Shown here in pieces: positions 31,903-40,736 of a DNA stretch of 64,000 bases; position 1 is the stretch's first letter; the number at the start of each line of letters is the position of its first letter. The notes under the pieces are model-generated. The model saw nothing but the letters and a program-made list of their open reading frames with translations, was not told where the DNA came from and made no database searches. The DNA is from Flavihumibacter cheonanensis (GTDB taxonomy: Bacteria; Bacteroidota; Bacteroidia; Chitinophagales; Chitinophagaceae). The stretch is from NCBI RefSeq assembly GCF_022352215.1, contig NZ_JAKRWF010000001.1, positions 1,736,001 to 1,800,000 on the forward strand. Direction: 5' to 3'. The position numbers and the translations under genes are program-made.

Positions 31903-32160
31903 ATGGCAACTGCAAAAAAAGCTGCTCCTAAAAAAGCTGCTGCAAAGAAAGCCGCTCCGAAAAAAGCCGCTAAGAAAGCTGCTCCTAAAAAAGCTGCAAA
32001 AAAAGTAGCAAAGAAAGCCGCTCCTAAAAAAGCTGCTAAGAAAGTAGCTAAGAAAGCTGCTCCTAAAAAAGCTGCTAAGAAAGTAGCTAAGAAAGCCGCT
32101 CCTAAAAAAGCTGCTAAGAAAGCTGCTCCTAAAAAGGCTGCTAAGAAAGCTGCGAAATAA
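31903..32160 (+). CDS. Histone H1-like Lys/Ala/Pro repeat protein
   Basis: 85 residues made almost only of Lys, Ala, Pro and a few Val. After MATAKKAAPKK the protein repeats the 13-residue unit KAAPKKAAKKVAK about three times, then ends PKKAAKKAAK. It is like the C-terminal tail of histone H1 and like bacterial H1 homologues, which bind DNA by charge and are intrinsically disordered. The codons repeat too (gctgctcctaaaaaagct units), so the length is likely to vary by slippage. It is short for the class and has no globular domain. A terminator follows at 32186. The gene lies 99 bp after rpmA and may have its own promoter in the A/T-rich gap. Confidence 0.8.
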   Translation: MATAKKAAPKKAAAKKAAPKKAAKKAAPKKAAKKVAKKAAPKKAAKKVAKKAAPKKAAKKVAKKAAPKKAAKKAAPKKAAKKAAK

Positions 32161-32185
32161 GTTTCGACTTTACAGCAAAAAATAC

Positions 32186-32212
32186 AATCCCCGGTTTTCC
32201 GGGGATTTTTTA
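32186..32212 (+). terminator. Rho-independent terminator
   Basis: AATCCCCGG-TTTT-CCGGGGATT, a perfect 9-bp stem, followed by TTTTT. It lies 26 bp after the H1-like gene. Confidence 0.9.
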
Positions 32213-32249
32213 TTATGGTGAAAAGTAAAAAGTGAAAGGTGAAAGAAGG

Positions 32250-32275
32250 GTGAAATGTCAGACGTGAAAAGTGAG
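32250..32275. repeat. 26-bp intergenic repeat, copy B
   Basis: It matches copy A (27217-27242) in inverted orientation at 25 of 26 bases, with the ACGT..GACGT-type core (TGTCAGACGTG). It sits upstream of polX in a pyrimidine-rich stretch (32276-32398) that gives the polX frame a 48-codon false extension. In both places the repeat has the same orientation relative to the downstream gene. Confidence 0.6.
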
Positions 32276-32398
32276 AATTTCCTCCTTCTTCCATTCCTCT
32301 GTCTCCTTAGCCCCCTTTGTTCCCTTTTCCTTTCCTCCATCTTCCTTTCCTCCCTCTTCCATGCCTCCTTTGTCTCCCTGCTTCCGTACCTTCGCTCC

Positions 32399-34099
32399 AT
32401 GCTCGACAATTACGCTATAGCCGATCAGTTTAGTCTGCTGGCTAAACTCATGGATATCCACGGAGAAAATTCTTTCAAGGCTAAATCTTATGCAAGCGCT
32501 GCCTTCTCCATTGAAAAATTACCTGTTCAACTCAGCGATACCCCGCGGGAAAAAATAGCCGGATTGAAAGGAATCGGCGACAGTACTTCCAAAAAAATAG
32601 CGGAGTTGCTCGATACGGGCAAACTCACTGTATTGGATGAACTCATCGTCAAAACGCCACATGGCATTTTGGAAATGATGCAGATCAAAGGGCTGGGGCC
32701 AAAAAAGATTGCTACCATCTGGAAAGAAATGGGCATCGAATCTCTTGGTGAATTGTTATACGCCTGCAATGAAAACAGACTCCTGATGTACAAAGGTTTT
32801 GGAGAAAAAACGCAGGAGAGCGTCAAACAATCCATCCAGTTCTACAATGCCAACAAGGGACAATTTTTGTATGCAGAAATTGAATCCTTTGCACAACAAC
32901 TCGAAAACTTTTTCATCAACCGCTTTCCCGACCAACAAACCAGTTTGTTTGGTGATACACGCCGCCAGGCAATCATCATCACCAAAGTGGAACTGATCAC
33001 TACTACCAGTTTGCCTGATATTCAATCGGCTCTGGAAACACTTCAATTCCAAACCATACAAACTGAAAATGAATCAATTCATGCACAAGCACCAGATGGT
33101 ACCAAGGTAATAGTTCACCAATGCCTGCCGGATGAGTTTATTCAACAATTGTTTACCAGCACCTGCAGCCAGCTTTTCCTGGATAGATTCCAGCAACTTG
33201 CTGAAACTGCGAAAGCAAACAATAGCGCAAGGGAAAACAACCATCGATTTAAATCAGAAGCAGAACTATTCCAATCTGCTGGCATCCACTACCTTCCCCC
33301 CAATCAACGAGAACTCCCGGATGCCATTCAACCACTCAGCAATTCCGAATCAGCCCCTGTCATCACTACAGCCGATATAAAAGCTGTCATCCACTCCCAC
33401 AGCAATTGGAGCGATGGCCTCCATACCATTGAAACCATGGCCAAAGCCTGCATCGAAAAAGGATATGAATACCTGGTGATAAGTGATCACAGCAAATCTG
33501 CATTCTATGCAAACGGTCTTTCCGTGGATCGCATCCGCGAACAACATGTTTATATCGATGAACTCAACGCCAGCCTCAGCCCCTTCCATATTTTCAAAAG
33601 CATCGAATGCGACATCCTGAGTGATGGCTCACTTGACTACGATAACGATACACTTAACAGCTTTGACCTGGTAATTGCATCCGTTCACAGCAATCTGAAA
33701 ATGACGGAAGAAAAAGCCATGCAGCGCTTACTCACAGCTATTCAGCATCCGGCAACCGCAATACTCGGACATATGACTGGCCGTCTACTTCTTAGCCGCC
33801 CAGGATACCCAATAGATCATAAAGCCATTATTGATGCCTGCGCCGATAACCAGGTAGTTATAGAAATCAACGCGCACCCTCGAAGGCTTGATCTCGACTG
33901 GAGCTGGATCCCTTATGCACTGGAAAAAAACTGCCTCCTCTCTATTGATCCGGACGCGCACAGCGTGGAAGGATTTGAAGATATCCGGTATGGTGTTATT
34001 GCTGCGCAGAAAGGCGGACTAACAGCCAGGCACAACCTAAGCAGTTTTACACTCGACCAATTCAGGAACTGGCTGATGGCAAGGAAACAAAGAAAGTAG
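32399..34099 (+). CDS. polX: PolX-family protein with intact PHP domain and altered polymerase centre
   Basis: 566 residues from MLDNYAIADQFSLLAKLMDI (ATG 32399). The extension to 32255 is a low-complexity pyrimidine tract. Domains: helix-hairpin-helix start (LKGIGDSTSKKIAELL, IKGLGPKKIATIWKEM), degenerate nucleotidyltransferase palm (about 175-270), C-terminal PHP phosphoesterase (about 325-560). PHP metal ligands are present: VIHSHSNWSDG, VISDHSKSAF, KSIECDI, IASVHSNL, ILGHMTGR, VIEINAHPRR and SIDPDAHSV. In the palm the GS-x-RR motif is GDTRR, and the catalytic Asp-x-Asp is replaced by TKVELI (about 193-198). Gap-filling synthesis should therefore be lost, while 3'-5' exonuclease or AP-endonuclease activity could remain. 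Its last 38 bp overlap the histidine kinase gene on the other strand. Confidence 0.88.
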   Translation: MLDNYAIADQFSLLAKLMDIHGENSFKAKSYASAAFSIEKLPVQLSDTPREKIAGLKGIGDSTSKKIAELLDTGKLTVLDELIVKTPHGILEMMQIKGLGPKKIATIWKEMGIESLGELLYACNENRLLMYKGFGEKTQESVKQSIQFYNANKGQFLYAEIESFAQQLENFFINRFPDQQTSLFGDTRRQAIIITKVELITTTSLPDIQSALETLQFQTIQTENESIHAQAPDGTKVIVHQCLPDEFIQQLFTSTCSQLFLDRFQQLAETAKANNSARENNHRFKSEAELFQSAGIHYLPPNQRELPDAIQPLSNSESAPVITTADIKAVIHSHSNWSDGLHTIETMAKACIEKGYEYLVISDHSKSAFYANGLSVDRIREQHVYIDELNASLSPFHIFKSIECDILSDGSLDYDNDTLNSFDLVIASVHSNLKMTEEKAMQRLLTAIQHPATAILGHMTGRLLLSRPGYPIDHKAIIDACADNQVVIEINAHPRRLDLDWSWIPYALEKNCLLSIDPDAHSVEGFEDIRYGVIAAQKGGLTARHNLSSFTLDQFRNWLMARKQRK

Positions 34100-37000
34100 T
34101 ACCATCCGTTTCACTGGTCTCAAACCAGATCCGGCCTCGGGCCTGTTCCACTATTCCTTTGCTCATGGCCAATCCCAGGCCGGTGCCTGATGTTTTGGTA
34201 GTGAAATTCGGCGTAAAGATCCTGGATTGTGTAGTAGCAGGAATTCCCTGCCCATTGTCGTGAACTGAAATAACGATCGTATCCTCTCCCCATTCTTCAG
34301 TCACTTCCACAAGGCGTAACTCCCGGTTTTCTGTAGCTTCCATAGCATTTTGCAACAGGTTAGTGAACAGGCGGTTCATTTGCGTTTTATCCGCAAATAC
34401 CCAAACGGGTCCGTCCACCGGTTTCCAGGTAAACACTACCAGGTCATTGGAATCATACAGGGACGAGAGCGATTGTAATATCTCATGCAGGTCGAACAAC
34501 TCATTGTGCGCATTGCTGATATTAGCAAACTGTGAAAATTCGGATGCGATCTTCGAAAGGTGATCAATCTGTTCCACCAGGGTATTCGCCACATTGAATG
34601 TTAGCTGCTTTACATCCCCGTTATTACTTTGAATCGCTTTTTGCAGATACTGAATGCTTAGTTTCATCGGAGTGAGCGGATTCTTGATCTCATGCGCCAC
34701 CTGCCGGGCCATCTCCCTCCAGGCTCCTTCCCGTTCACTTTTGGCCAGGGCCGCCGCACTTTCTTCGAGCTTTAACACCATCTTGTTGTACTCCTTCACC
34801 AGCTCACCAATTTCATCGTTCCGGTTCCACTGAATCTCATCATTGTGCTGGCCCAGGTTCACGGCCCGCATTTTCTCACTAATCAGAGAGAAAGATGCCG
34901 TAATCCGGTTGGTAATAAAGAGCGCAATCACACCTGCAATAAGGAAAATAAAAGCATTCAGGTTAATTATCGTTACCAGGAAATTGGAGATCTCCCGCTT
35001 CAATTCTTCCTGTGAGTCGAAGGATGGCATGTTCAGATACGCATAAGGATTACCCTCTTCATCACGTACTGGAGAATAAATACTTTGGTAACTGATTCCT
35101 CCTATTTGTTCTGTAGTAGTAAACTGCACCAACTTCTGCCGGTGGATCCGGTAATAAGCTTCGGGATTCATACGCGAGCTCAATATCCCCTTATCATAAA
35201 TGAAAGGGTTCGAAGACAAACGCAACTCGCCCTGGGTATCATAGATATTGATATCGGTTCCATGAATTTCCGATACCTCCCGCACCAGTACTTCCAGGTA
35301 CTCATTGTATCCACTGTCGTACAAGCGCAGCATATAATCAAAAAATGTCTGACTGTCGATCTTATTCTCTACCTCATTACTCATGATCTGGATCGCCCGG
35401 CTCAACTGATCCTGCTTATTGCGGTTGTACCGGTTAATAAAGAAAAAGATCGTAGCCGCCCCAATCACCAGGAAGGAAAAAAGGCTGATAAAAATGATCG
35501 TCCCATGAACCTGTGTACGGAGGTTCAATTGCATTTCTTTTCGCAGGTTCGACAGGCGCAACCTGGATCGAACCAGGAGGGAGATTAATTGAAAAATGCC
35601 CAGCAAAAGTAGAAAAGTAGAAAACAGGTAAGCCACCAGAGTTATGGATTCAAGCCAGAGATTATTCAGTTTGGCGATAATCACCACCTTATTGTTATCA
35701 CGGTACCACAATTCATCATATCCCTCATTTTTCCGGAAGGTGAAATTATTGGGCGGCAACTGTTTATCACTCAACCTGGTAGGAAAGGCATAATCATTGA
35801 AATAATCAATCAGCTCCCGGTTGTTGTAAATTGCATAACTGTAAATCGGAGAATACTCATCCGGTAAAAAATCCTTTCTGCCCCGGAACAACTCCGGCAC
35901 CAGTGCATCGTTTTTATATTTCTTCGGCTCAGATAATATGAATACATAACCGATGGCAGTACCTGAGGTATCGGTTACCATCTTTCTACTTATATACGCG
36001 TACTTATCAAATGCCTTTTCGAAATAGCGCATATCCGGCACATTGGTCGGTTTGCCTTCCATTCGATAAATGATATCCAGTGTATCAAAGGAAACCGGTG
36101 CATCATTGTATAGCGACCTTTCCTGCGAATCAAAGGTGTAAATCCTGGTATCGTATTTATTCAGATAGGCACTGAAGTTCTTGTTGATCAGGCTGTCTTT
36201 CAGGTACTGATTGGATGAAGCCAGCCGAAAGCGATTGAAATTCGCGTACAGGAAATCATTGTCAAAATAGGTAAGTGCAATACTCAGCAGGCGTTCGGAT
36301 GTTGGATCCGCCTGTGTTGCCAGCTTTTCGGCTGTTCGTTTCCGCTGCTCCAGTTCAATCCGGCTATTCTCTGCAATAATGATCAGCGAAATCGATCCCG
36401 AATAAAGGAATATCCAAAGCAATAAAACAGATACTGACCAACGATGATCCTTCGTGATCAACATAGGCTGACGTAACAGCCAGGTATAACCGATCAGCCA
36501 CACCAGTACAAAAAGATTCAGCTCTACAATATTCCCACTTTGAATAAATGTGATCAACAATAACCCAAAAGCGGCCAGGAAAGCATAGAGATAATAGGCA
36601 TTGTTACGCAGCAATGGAGCGAGCACCCGAAGGATTACAGAAGATGCCAGGAAATAACTCAGCGCCAGCGTTGCCAAAACAACAAAACCCCAGAAACTAT
36701 ACACATCCAGGCTAAAAAAATTAGTTACATTAAAGGAAATCCTGGCTGCATCGGCGATCAGACTACGGATGATTATGGCAAAAGAAAAGGTAATACTTAC
36801 CAATAAAAAAGCACCAACGGCCACCAATGGCCATTTCATCCAATGTTGTTGAAATGCCTGAAGGTTCATTCCTACGCTCTTCCGATAGATAAACAACAAT
36901 ATCCAGCAGAACAACAGAGAGTTGATCAGCAAATCCCCCAGGGATGGAAGGAGCAAACTTGAGCTATAAATTCCCGGATCAAATAATTCAAACTCTGACC

Positions 37001-37817
37001 AGGCCAGGGTGTCGGTAAACATATAGGTCAGTAGCCGTAACCCAATCACCGTACCAGCAAGGAATAGTAGCCCCCGTACAAAACCATAGGTCTCTGCAAT
37101 ACTGTTCGCAGCACTATGTACAGCGATCAGCAATAAAACAATGGCAATAATATCCAGCACGATCGCCCATTCATTGGCCGAAGAGTCCGCAGATACGTTG
37201 CGGGGCTGCAGATAAAATAACAGCTTACCGCTTATACTCCGAACCGGATAGGCTGTTTCCGTTTCGGTTATGGTCACGGAAGATTCCGCACTGGGAAATC
37301 CAGCAAACTGGGAAGAGAGGTTACTGTTCTGTACAAAATATTCTTTCCTGACCTCAATCATCGCAATTAATAATAATTGCTCCCTGGCCAGTGGAATCAG
37401 CTTTCGGATGCATTCATATTGCCCGTTCTGTAAACGTACCAGCTGAATACTATCCTCACTGTAAATAATATCGGCCGTTGGTTCTGTTTGCTGATAACTC
37501 CAGAACTGCAGTTTCCAGTTATTGTATTGATCCGGACGATACAGAAATACCCCCAGGTTATTCCTGCTCAATTTTTGCAGGTGATCCACATCATAGGTTC
37601 CTTCAGCCAGTACTTTTAAAAGGGCTGTATCCCTGGACAAAGCTTCCACCTGCTGTTCCTGCACCTGGATCCTGTTTTCAATCGCATTGCGCAGATAAGG
37701 TGCAGACGAAGCGCCAACAAAATAATTATTGATGATAAATGCTATTGTGAACAACCAGGCGGCCGCCAGCAGGAAATAGGCATTCTTTTTTAATATTCCG
37801 ATGACAAACTGGATCAA
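34062..37817 (-). CDS. Large membrane sensor histidine kinase, NtrY-like
   Basis: 1251 residues. N-terminal membrane helix, a periplasmic segment, then a cluster of about seven hydrophobic helices (about 210-470), a second extracytoplasmic region, another helix pair near 760-800, a third sensor region, and a last helix before HAMP (about 960-1010). The kinase core follows: HisKA with REMARQVAHEIKNPLTPMKL (phospho-His near 1042), HATPase with NLLQNAMEA (about 1155), DNGQGIP and GTGLGLAMSKGIVEQ. No receiver or response regulator is adjacent. The start codon is TTG at 37817 within TTGA, overlapping the mazG stop. No ATG occurs nearby, so translation is probably coupled to mazG. The partner and signal are unknown. 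Confidence 0.9.
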   Translation of the reverse strand: MIQFVIGILKKNAYFLLAAAWLFTIAFIINNYFVGASSAPYLRNAIENRIQVQEQQVEALSRDTALLKVLAEGTYDVDHLQKLSRNNLGVFLYRPDQYNNWKLQFWSYQQTEPTADIIYSEDSIQLVRLQNGQYECIRKLIPLAREQLLLIAMIEVRKEYFVQNSNLSSQFAGFPSAESSVTITETETAYPVRSISGKLLFYLQPRNVSADSSANEWAIVLDIIAIVLLLIAVHSAANSIAETYGFVRGLLFLAGTVIGLRLLTYMFTDTLAWSEFELFDPGIYSSSLLLPSLGDLLINSLLFCWILLFIYRKSVGMNLQAFQQHWMKWPLVAVGAFLLVSITFSFAIIIRSLIADAARISFNVTNFFSLDVYSFWGFVVLATLALSYFLASSVILRVLAPLLRNNAYYLYAFLAAFGLLLITFIQSGNIVELNLFVLVWLIGYTWLLRQPMLITKDHRWSVSVLLLWIFLYSGSISLIIIAENSRIELEQRKRTAEKLATQADPTSERLLSIALTYFDNDFLYANFNRFRLASSNQYLKDSLINKNFSAYLNKYDTRIYTFDSQERSLYNDAPVSFDTLDIIYRMEGKPTNVPDMRYFEKAFDKYAYISRKMVTDTSGTAIGYVFILSEPKKYKNDALVPELFRGRKDFLPDEYSPIYSYAIYNNRELIDYFNDYAFPTRLSDKQLPPNNFTFRKNEGYDELWYRDNNKVVIIAKLNNLWLESITLVAYLFSTFLLLLGIFQLISLLVRSRLRLSNLRKEMQLNLRTQVHGTIIFISLFSFLVIGAATIFFFINRYNRNKQDQLSRAIQIMSNEVENKIDSQTFFDYMLRLYDSGYNEYLEVLVREVSEIHGTDINIYDTQGELRLSSNPFIYDKGILSSRMNPEAYYRIHRQKLVQFTTTEQIGGISYQSIYSPVRDEEGNPYAYLNMPSFDSQEELKREISNFLVTIINLNAFIFLIAGVIALFITNRITASFSLISEKMRAVNLGQHNDEIQWNRNDEIGELVKEYNKMVLKLEESAAALAKSEREGAWREMARQVAHEIKNPLTPMKLSIQYLQKAIQSNNGDVKQLTFNVANTLVEQIDHLSKIASEFSQFANISNAHNELFDLHEILQSLSSLYDSNDLVVFTWKPVDGPVWVFADKTQMNRLFTNLLQNAMEATENRELRLVEVTEEWGEDTIVISVHDNGQGIPATTQSRIFTPNFTTKTSGTGLGLAMSKGIVEQARGRIWFETSETDGTTFFVSLPSASS

Positions 37818-38593
37818 CTGCTTGATTTTTTCGCTTTGATTTCATTCCACAAGGCATCCATCCCTTCCAGATTCATATCCTTGAGCTCTAACCCCTTTTC
37901 ACGGGCCAGTTCTTCCATCTGCGTAAAACGGTTGATAAACTTCTGATTGGTCCGGGCCAGAGCATGTTCAGCATCCACCTGCAAAAACCGTGCATAATTG
38001 ATCAGTGAAAAAACCACATCCCCAAACTCGTCTTCTACCTGATCCTGGTTCCCGCCTGCTATTGCCTCTTTTAATTCCTGCATTTCTTCTTCCACTTTCT
38101 CCCAAACCTGCTCCCGGTTATCCCACTCAAATCCAACCTGCTTTGCTTTCTCCTGCAGGCGCATAGCCTTAACTGTTGCAGGCAGCGACTTAGGCACCCC
38201 GCTCAATACCGACTTCTTCCCTTCCTGGAGCTTAATCTGTTCCCAATTGCGTTTGACATCTTCCGCATTCTCCAGCTTTACTTCACCATATACATGCGGA
38301 TGCCTGCGGATCAGCTTCTCATTGATCCCCTTTAAAACATCCTCCAGGCTGAATTGCCCCTGTTCCTGCCCGATTTTTGCATAAAATACGAGGTGCAGAA
38401 ACAGATCACCCAACTCCTCTTTTATCCCTTTCCAGTCTTCATCCGAGATTGCATCCGCCAGTTCATACAGTTCCTCAATAGATTGCTGCCGCAAACTTTG
38501 AATGGTCTGTTTTTTATCCCAGGGGCATTTCTCCCTGAGGTCGTTCATTATATCGATCAATTGCCCAAATGCTTCCTGTGCCGCTGCTTTCAT
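37814..38593 (-). CDS. mazG: Nucleoside triphosphate pyrophosphohydrolase MazG
   Basis: 259 residues with two MazG units. The first has CPWDKKQTIQSLRQQSIEEL, then EELGDLFLHLVFYA with the E-E-x-x-E/E-x-x-D metal pattern. The second has EKVEEEMQELKEAIAGGNQD followed by VEDEFGDVVFSLINYARFL. It hydrolyses NTPs to NMP and pyrophosphate, house-cleaning and lowering of (p)ppGpp in other species. ATG 38593. It overlaps the histidine kinase by 4 bp and follows the DUF3667 gene by 10 bp on the same strand, so the three form one transcription unit. Confidence 0.95.
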   Translation of the reverse strand: MKAAAQEAFGQLIDIMNDLREKCPWDKKQTIQSLRQQSIEELYELADAISDEDWKGIKEELGDLFLHLVFYAKIGQEQGQFSLEDVLKGINEKLIRRHPHVYGEVKLENAEDVKRNWEQIKLQEGKKSVLSGVPKSLPATVKAMRLQEKAKQVGFEWDNREQVWEKVEEEMQELKEAIAGGNQDQVEDEFGDVVFSLINYARFLQVDAEHALARTNQKFINRFTQMEELAREKGLELKDMNLEGMDALWNEIKAKKSSS

Positions 38594-38603
38594 GATGGTG
38601 GTT

Positions 38604-39833
38604 TTAATGACCCGAATTCACGGCTTGTGCCGCACTGATGGCGGTAAAGATCACCAATAGCACCATCATCATAAAGAATGAAAGGATATTTAACAGTATA
38701 AATTTAAGCAGGGTCTTTTTGCGGCTTTCACCATAAAACTTCCGCATCCCCTTGTACAGGTATAGATAAACTGAAATAGTAATGATTACCTGAGCAAGGT
38801 TGATAATACCCCAATCGGTATAATCCTGCAAAGCCCCTAGTGCAAAACTGCCGAGCAGAAAAATAAAAGTGGCGCAATAGGTATGAATGGTAAAAATGGC
38901 ATGATCCGAGTAAAACAGATCTTTCCTTCGTCCGTATAGCAGTTGCAGGAACCAGGCAAACAGGGGAAGAGAGGCAAACAACATCTTTGGGAAACTATGA
39001 AAAAGATTATTCAGAAAACTCTGTAAATAGGCCCGTTCTCCCTTGAGTTTACCGGTTTCAGATGCTGCAATGATTTTGGTTACGAATATTTTTTTAATCC
39101 AGCTATCTTTCTTGTCTTTTGGCAAGGCTTCCTGCATGCGACGATAGGCCTCCAGCGATTCATAATTGGATGAACTGAAGGCATCATTGCTGCTATCCGT
39201 AGACATATTGATATTTAATCCCTGATCCTCTTCATCAATCTTTAAATTACCCGGCACTTTGATACCTTCCTTTTCCAGGGTATCCAAAATTTCTTTACCG
39301 GTTGCAGAACGGATGGAGTCTGCTATTTTCTTGTCTTTGATTTCTTTTTCAAGCGCCTTAATGTCTTTTTCAAGTCCGGCCAATACCCGCTGCGCCGTTT
39401 CCCTTTCTACTGCGTTTGTTGACAGTAACGGTTTCTCCTGTACCACTTCTTTTGCCAGTTTCAGGCTCTCCAATTTTTCCTTTCGCTTATCCGAATCCGA
39501 TTTGCCGATGTTTTCCGTATTGTACATCGTGAAGAAAATGATGAAGAAAAAAGCGGAGGTGAACACATACATCCGGATAGGGTTCAACTGGCTGTTTCTT
39601 TTTCCCTGAATGTATTCAAGGGATAATTTTCCCGGCTTCGTCAGCAACTGGCTCATAGTGCCAAAAAACTTGCTGTCGAAATGCGTTATATCATAAACAA
39701 AATGCGTGAGTAAACTCCAGAAGGATTCCCTGGCAATAATATTCTCCTGTCCACATTGCTGGCAATAACGGCCAGCCACTTCCGTTCCACAGTTCAGGCA
39801 ATTCTTTTCTGTTCTTTCCTTATAATGCGACAC
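38604..39833 (-). CDS. DUF3667 membrane protein
   Basis: 409 residues. It opens with a zinc ribbon CLNCGTEVAGRYCQQCGQ (residues 12-29), then ESFWSLLTHFVYDITHFDSK and the PGKLSLEYIQGKRNSQLNPI signature of DUF3667. After it come a first membrane helix (about 85-103), a charged coiled-coil-like cytoplasmic region with many Lys and Glu (about 110-195), and three to four membrane helices after residue 290. The start codon is GTG at 39833. No ATG precedes the zinc ribbon. Function unknown; widespread in Bacteroidetes. It heads the unit DUF3667-mazG-histidine kinase. Confidence 0.85.
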   Translation of the reverse strand: MSHYKERTEKNCLNCGTEVAGRYCQQCGQENIIARESFWSLLTHFVYDITHFDSKFFGTMSQLLTKPGKLSLEYIQGKRNSQLNPIRMYVFTSAFFFIIFFTMYNTENIGKSDSDKRKEKLESLKLAKEVVQEKPLLSTNAVERETAQRVLAGLEKDIKALEKEIKDKKIADSIRSATGKEILDTLEKEGIKVPGNLKIDEEDQGLNINMSTDSSNDAFSSSNYESLEAYRRMQEALPKDKKDSWIKKIFVTKIIAASETGKLKGERAYLQSFLNNLFHSFPKMLFASLPLFAWFLQLLYGRRKDLFYSDHAIFTIHTYCATFIFLLGSFALGALQDYTDWGIINLAQVIITISVYLYLYKGMRKFYGESRKKTLLKFILLNILSFFMMMVLLVIFTAISAAQAVNSGH

Positions 39834-39908
39834 TTGTTAAAATTTGAATAAAAATAAATACAATTAGTTAAGTTGCACTCATTCGCCAGTGTATAAACAA
39901 TAGTCCAG

Positions 39909-40736
39909 ATGAAAAACATCGCTTTTATTCTCATTTTAGCCCTAAGTTCTTCCCCGCTATGGTCACAGTTCTATTATAACGACCTGTTGGCCAATCGCCA
40001 GACTAATCAACGTTACCAGCAATTGCTTGAAAAAGGAATCAAAAAAGTGACTATTACGAGCTACGACGGAAATACCCCTGAATCAGCGGGCTTCACTGCC
40101 GAGCAAACCCTGGATCCCAAAAAAGGGCTGTTGGTAACCCGTACACAAACCAATCAAACAGGTGATACGCGTATCGAAGCTAAATACAATGAAAAGGGAT
40201 GGCTGATCAGCAGCAGGGATACCGCCCAGAACGCTTCCAGCCAATCTTCCTATTCCTATAACCCCAATGGTCAGTTGATCCGCCTGGAAAGCAGCAGCAG
40301 ATCTGATAATATCACCACAACAGAAATTCACAACTGGACATACAACGAAGCCGGATTGCCCCAATCCATGCAACGGATTCGCAACCAGGTGGACACTACC
40401 ACTGTTAGTTTTGTATATGACGAAAAAGGAAACCTCGTAGAAGAAAAGGCGATCCGCGCGAACCTCCCAGCGATCACCTACTATTATTATTATGATGCCA
40501 AAAACAGGTTGACCGATATCGTTCGGTTCAATATTAAAGCACAGCGGTTGCTACCTGATTATATATTCGAGTACAATGAAAACGACCAGCTTAAAAAAAT
40601 GACTATGGTACCCGAAGGCACCAATGCCTACGAGCAATGGTTCTATCAATACCTCCCCAATGGCCTGCGCAGAATGGAGCTGGTTTACAACAAACAACAA
40701 CAACTCATGGGTAAAGTGGAATACGATTATGAATAA
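39909..40736 (+). CDS. Exported YD-repeat-like protein
   Basis: 275 residues with a Sec signal peptide MKNIAFILILALSSSPLWSQ (residues 1-20). The mature part shows short repeats of the YD/RHS kind: YNEKGWLISSRDTAQN, YNPNGQLIRLESSS, YNEAGLPQSMQRI, YDEKGNLVEEKAI, YDAKNRLTDIVRF and YNENDQLKKMTMV. These build a beta-rich fold. No RHS core-associated domain or toxin tip is present, so this is a simple surface or periplasmic protein. The next gene overlaps its last 8 bases. Role unknown. The pairing with an oxidoreductase that has its own signal peptide suggests a shared extracytoplasmic job. Confidence 0.8.
   Translation: MKNIAFILILALSSSPLWSQFYYNDLLANRQTNQRYQQLLEKGIKKVTITSYDGNTPESAGFTAEQTLDPKKGLLVTRTQTNQTGDTRIEAKYNEKGWLISSRDTAQNASSQSSYSYNPNGQLIRLESSSRSDNITTTEIHNWTYNEAGLPQSMQRIRNQVDTTTVSFVYDEKGNLVEEKAIRANLPAITYYYYYDAKNRLTDIVRFNIKAQRLLPDYIFEYNENDQLKKMTMVPEGTNAYEQWFYQYLPNGLRRMELVYNKQQQLMGKVEYDYE

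Noticed and set aside
31903-32160. Regular tandem repeats that could look like a CRISPR array
   Set aside because: The repeats are codons of a Lys/Ala/Pro-rich protein in one open frame, have no variable spacers and no cas genes near.
31881-32294. Long minus-strand frame rich in Ala and Phe opposite the H1-like gene
   Set aside because: It is the complement of the Lys/Ala repeat and has no independent coding support.
32255-32398. N-terminal extension of PolX with a hydrophobic, Leu/Ser-rich stretch
   Set aside because: It is a pyrimidine-rich intergenic tract with the 26-bp repeat. PolX starts at MLDNYAIAD.
40624-40728. Upstream extension of the Gfo/Idh/MocA protein
   Set aside because: The codons overlap the end of the previous gene out of frame, and a complete signal peptide starts at 40729.
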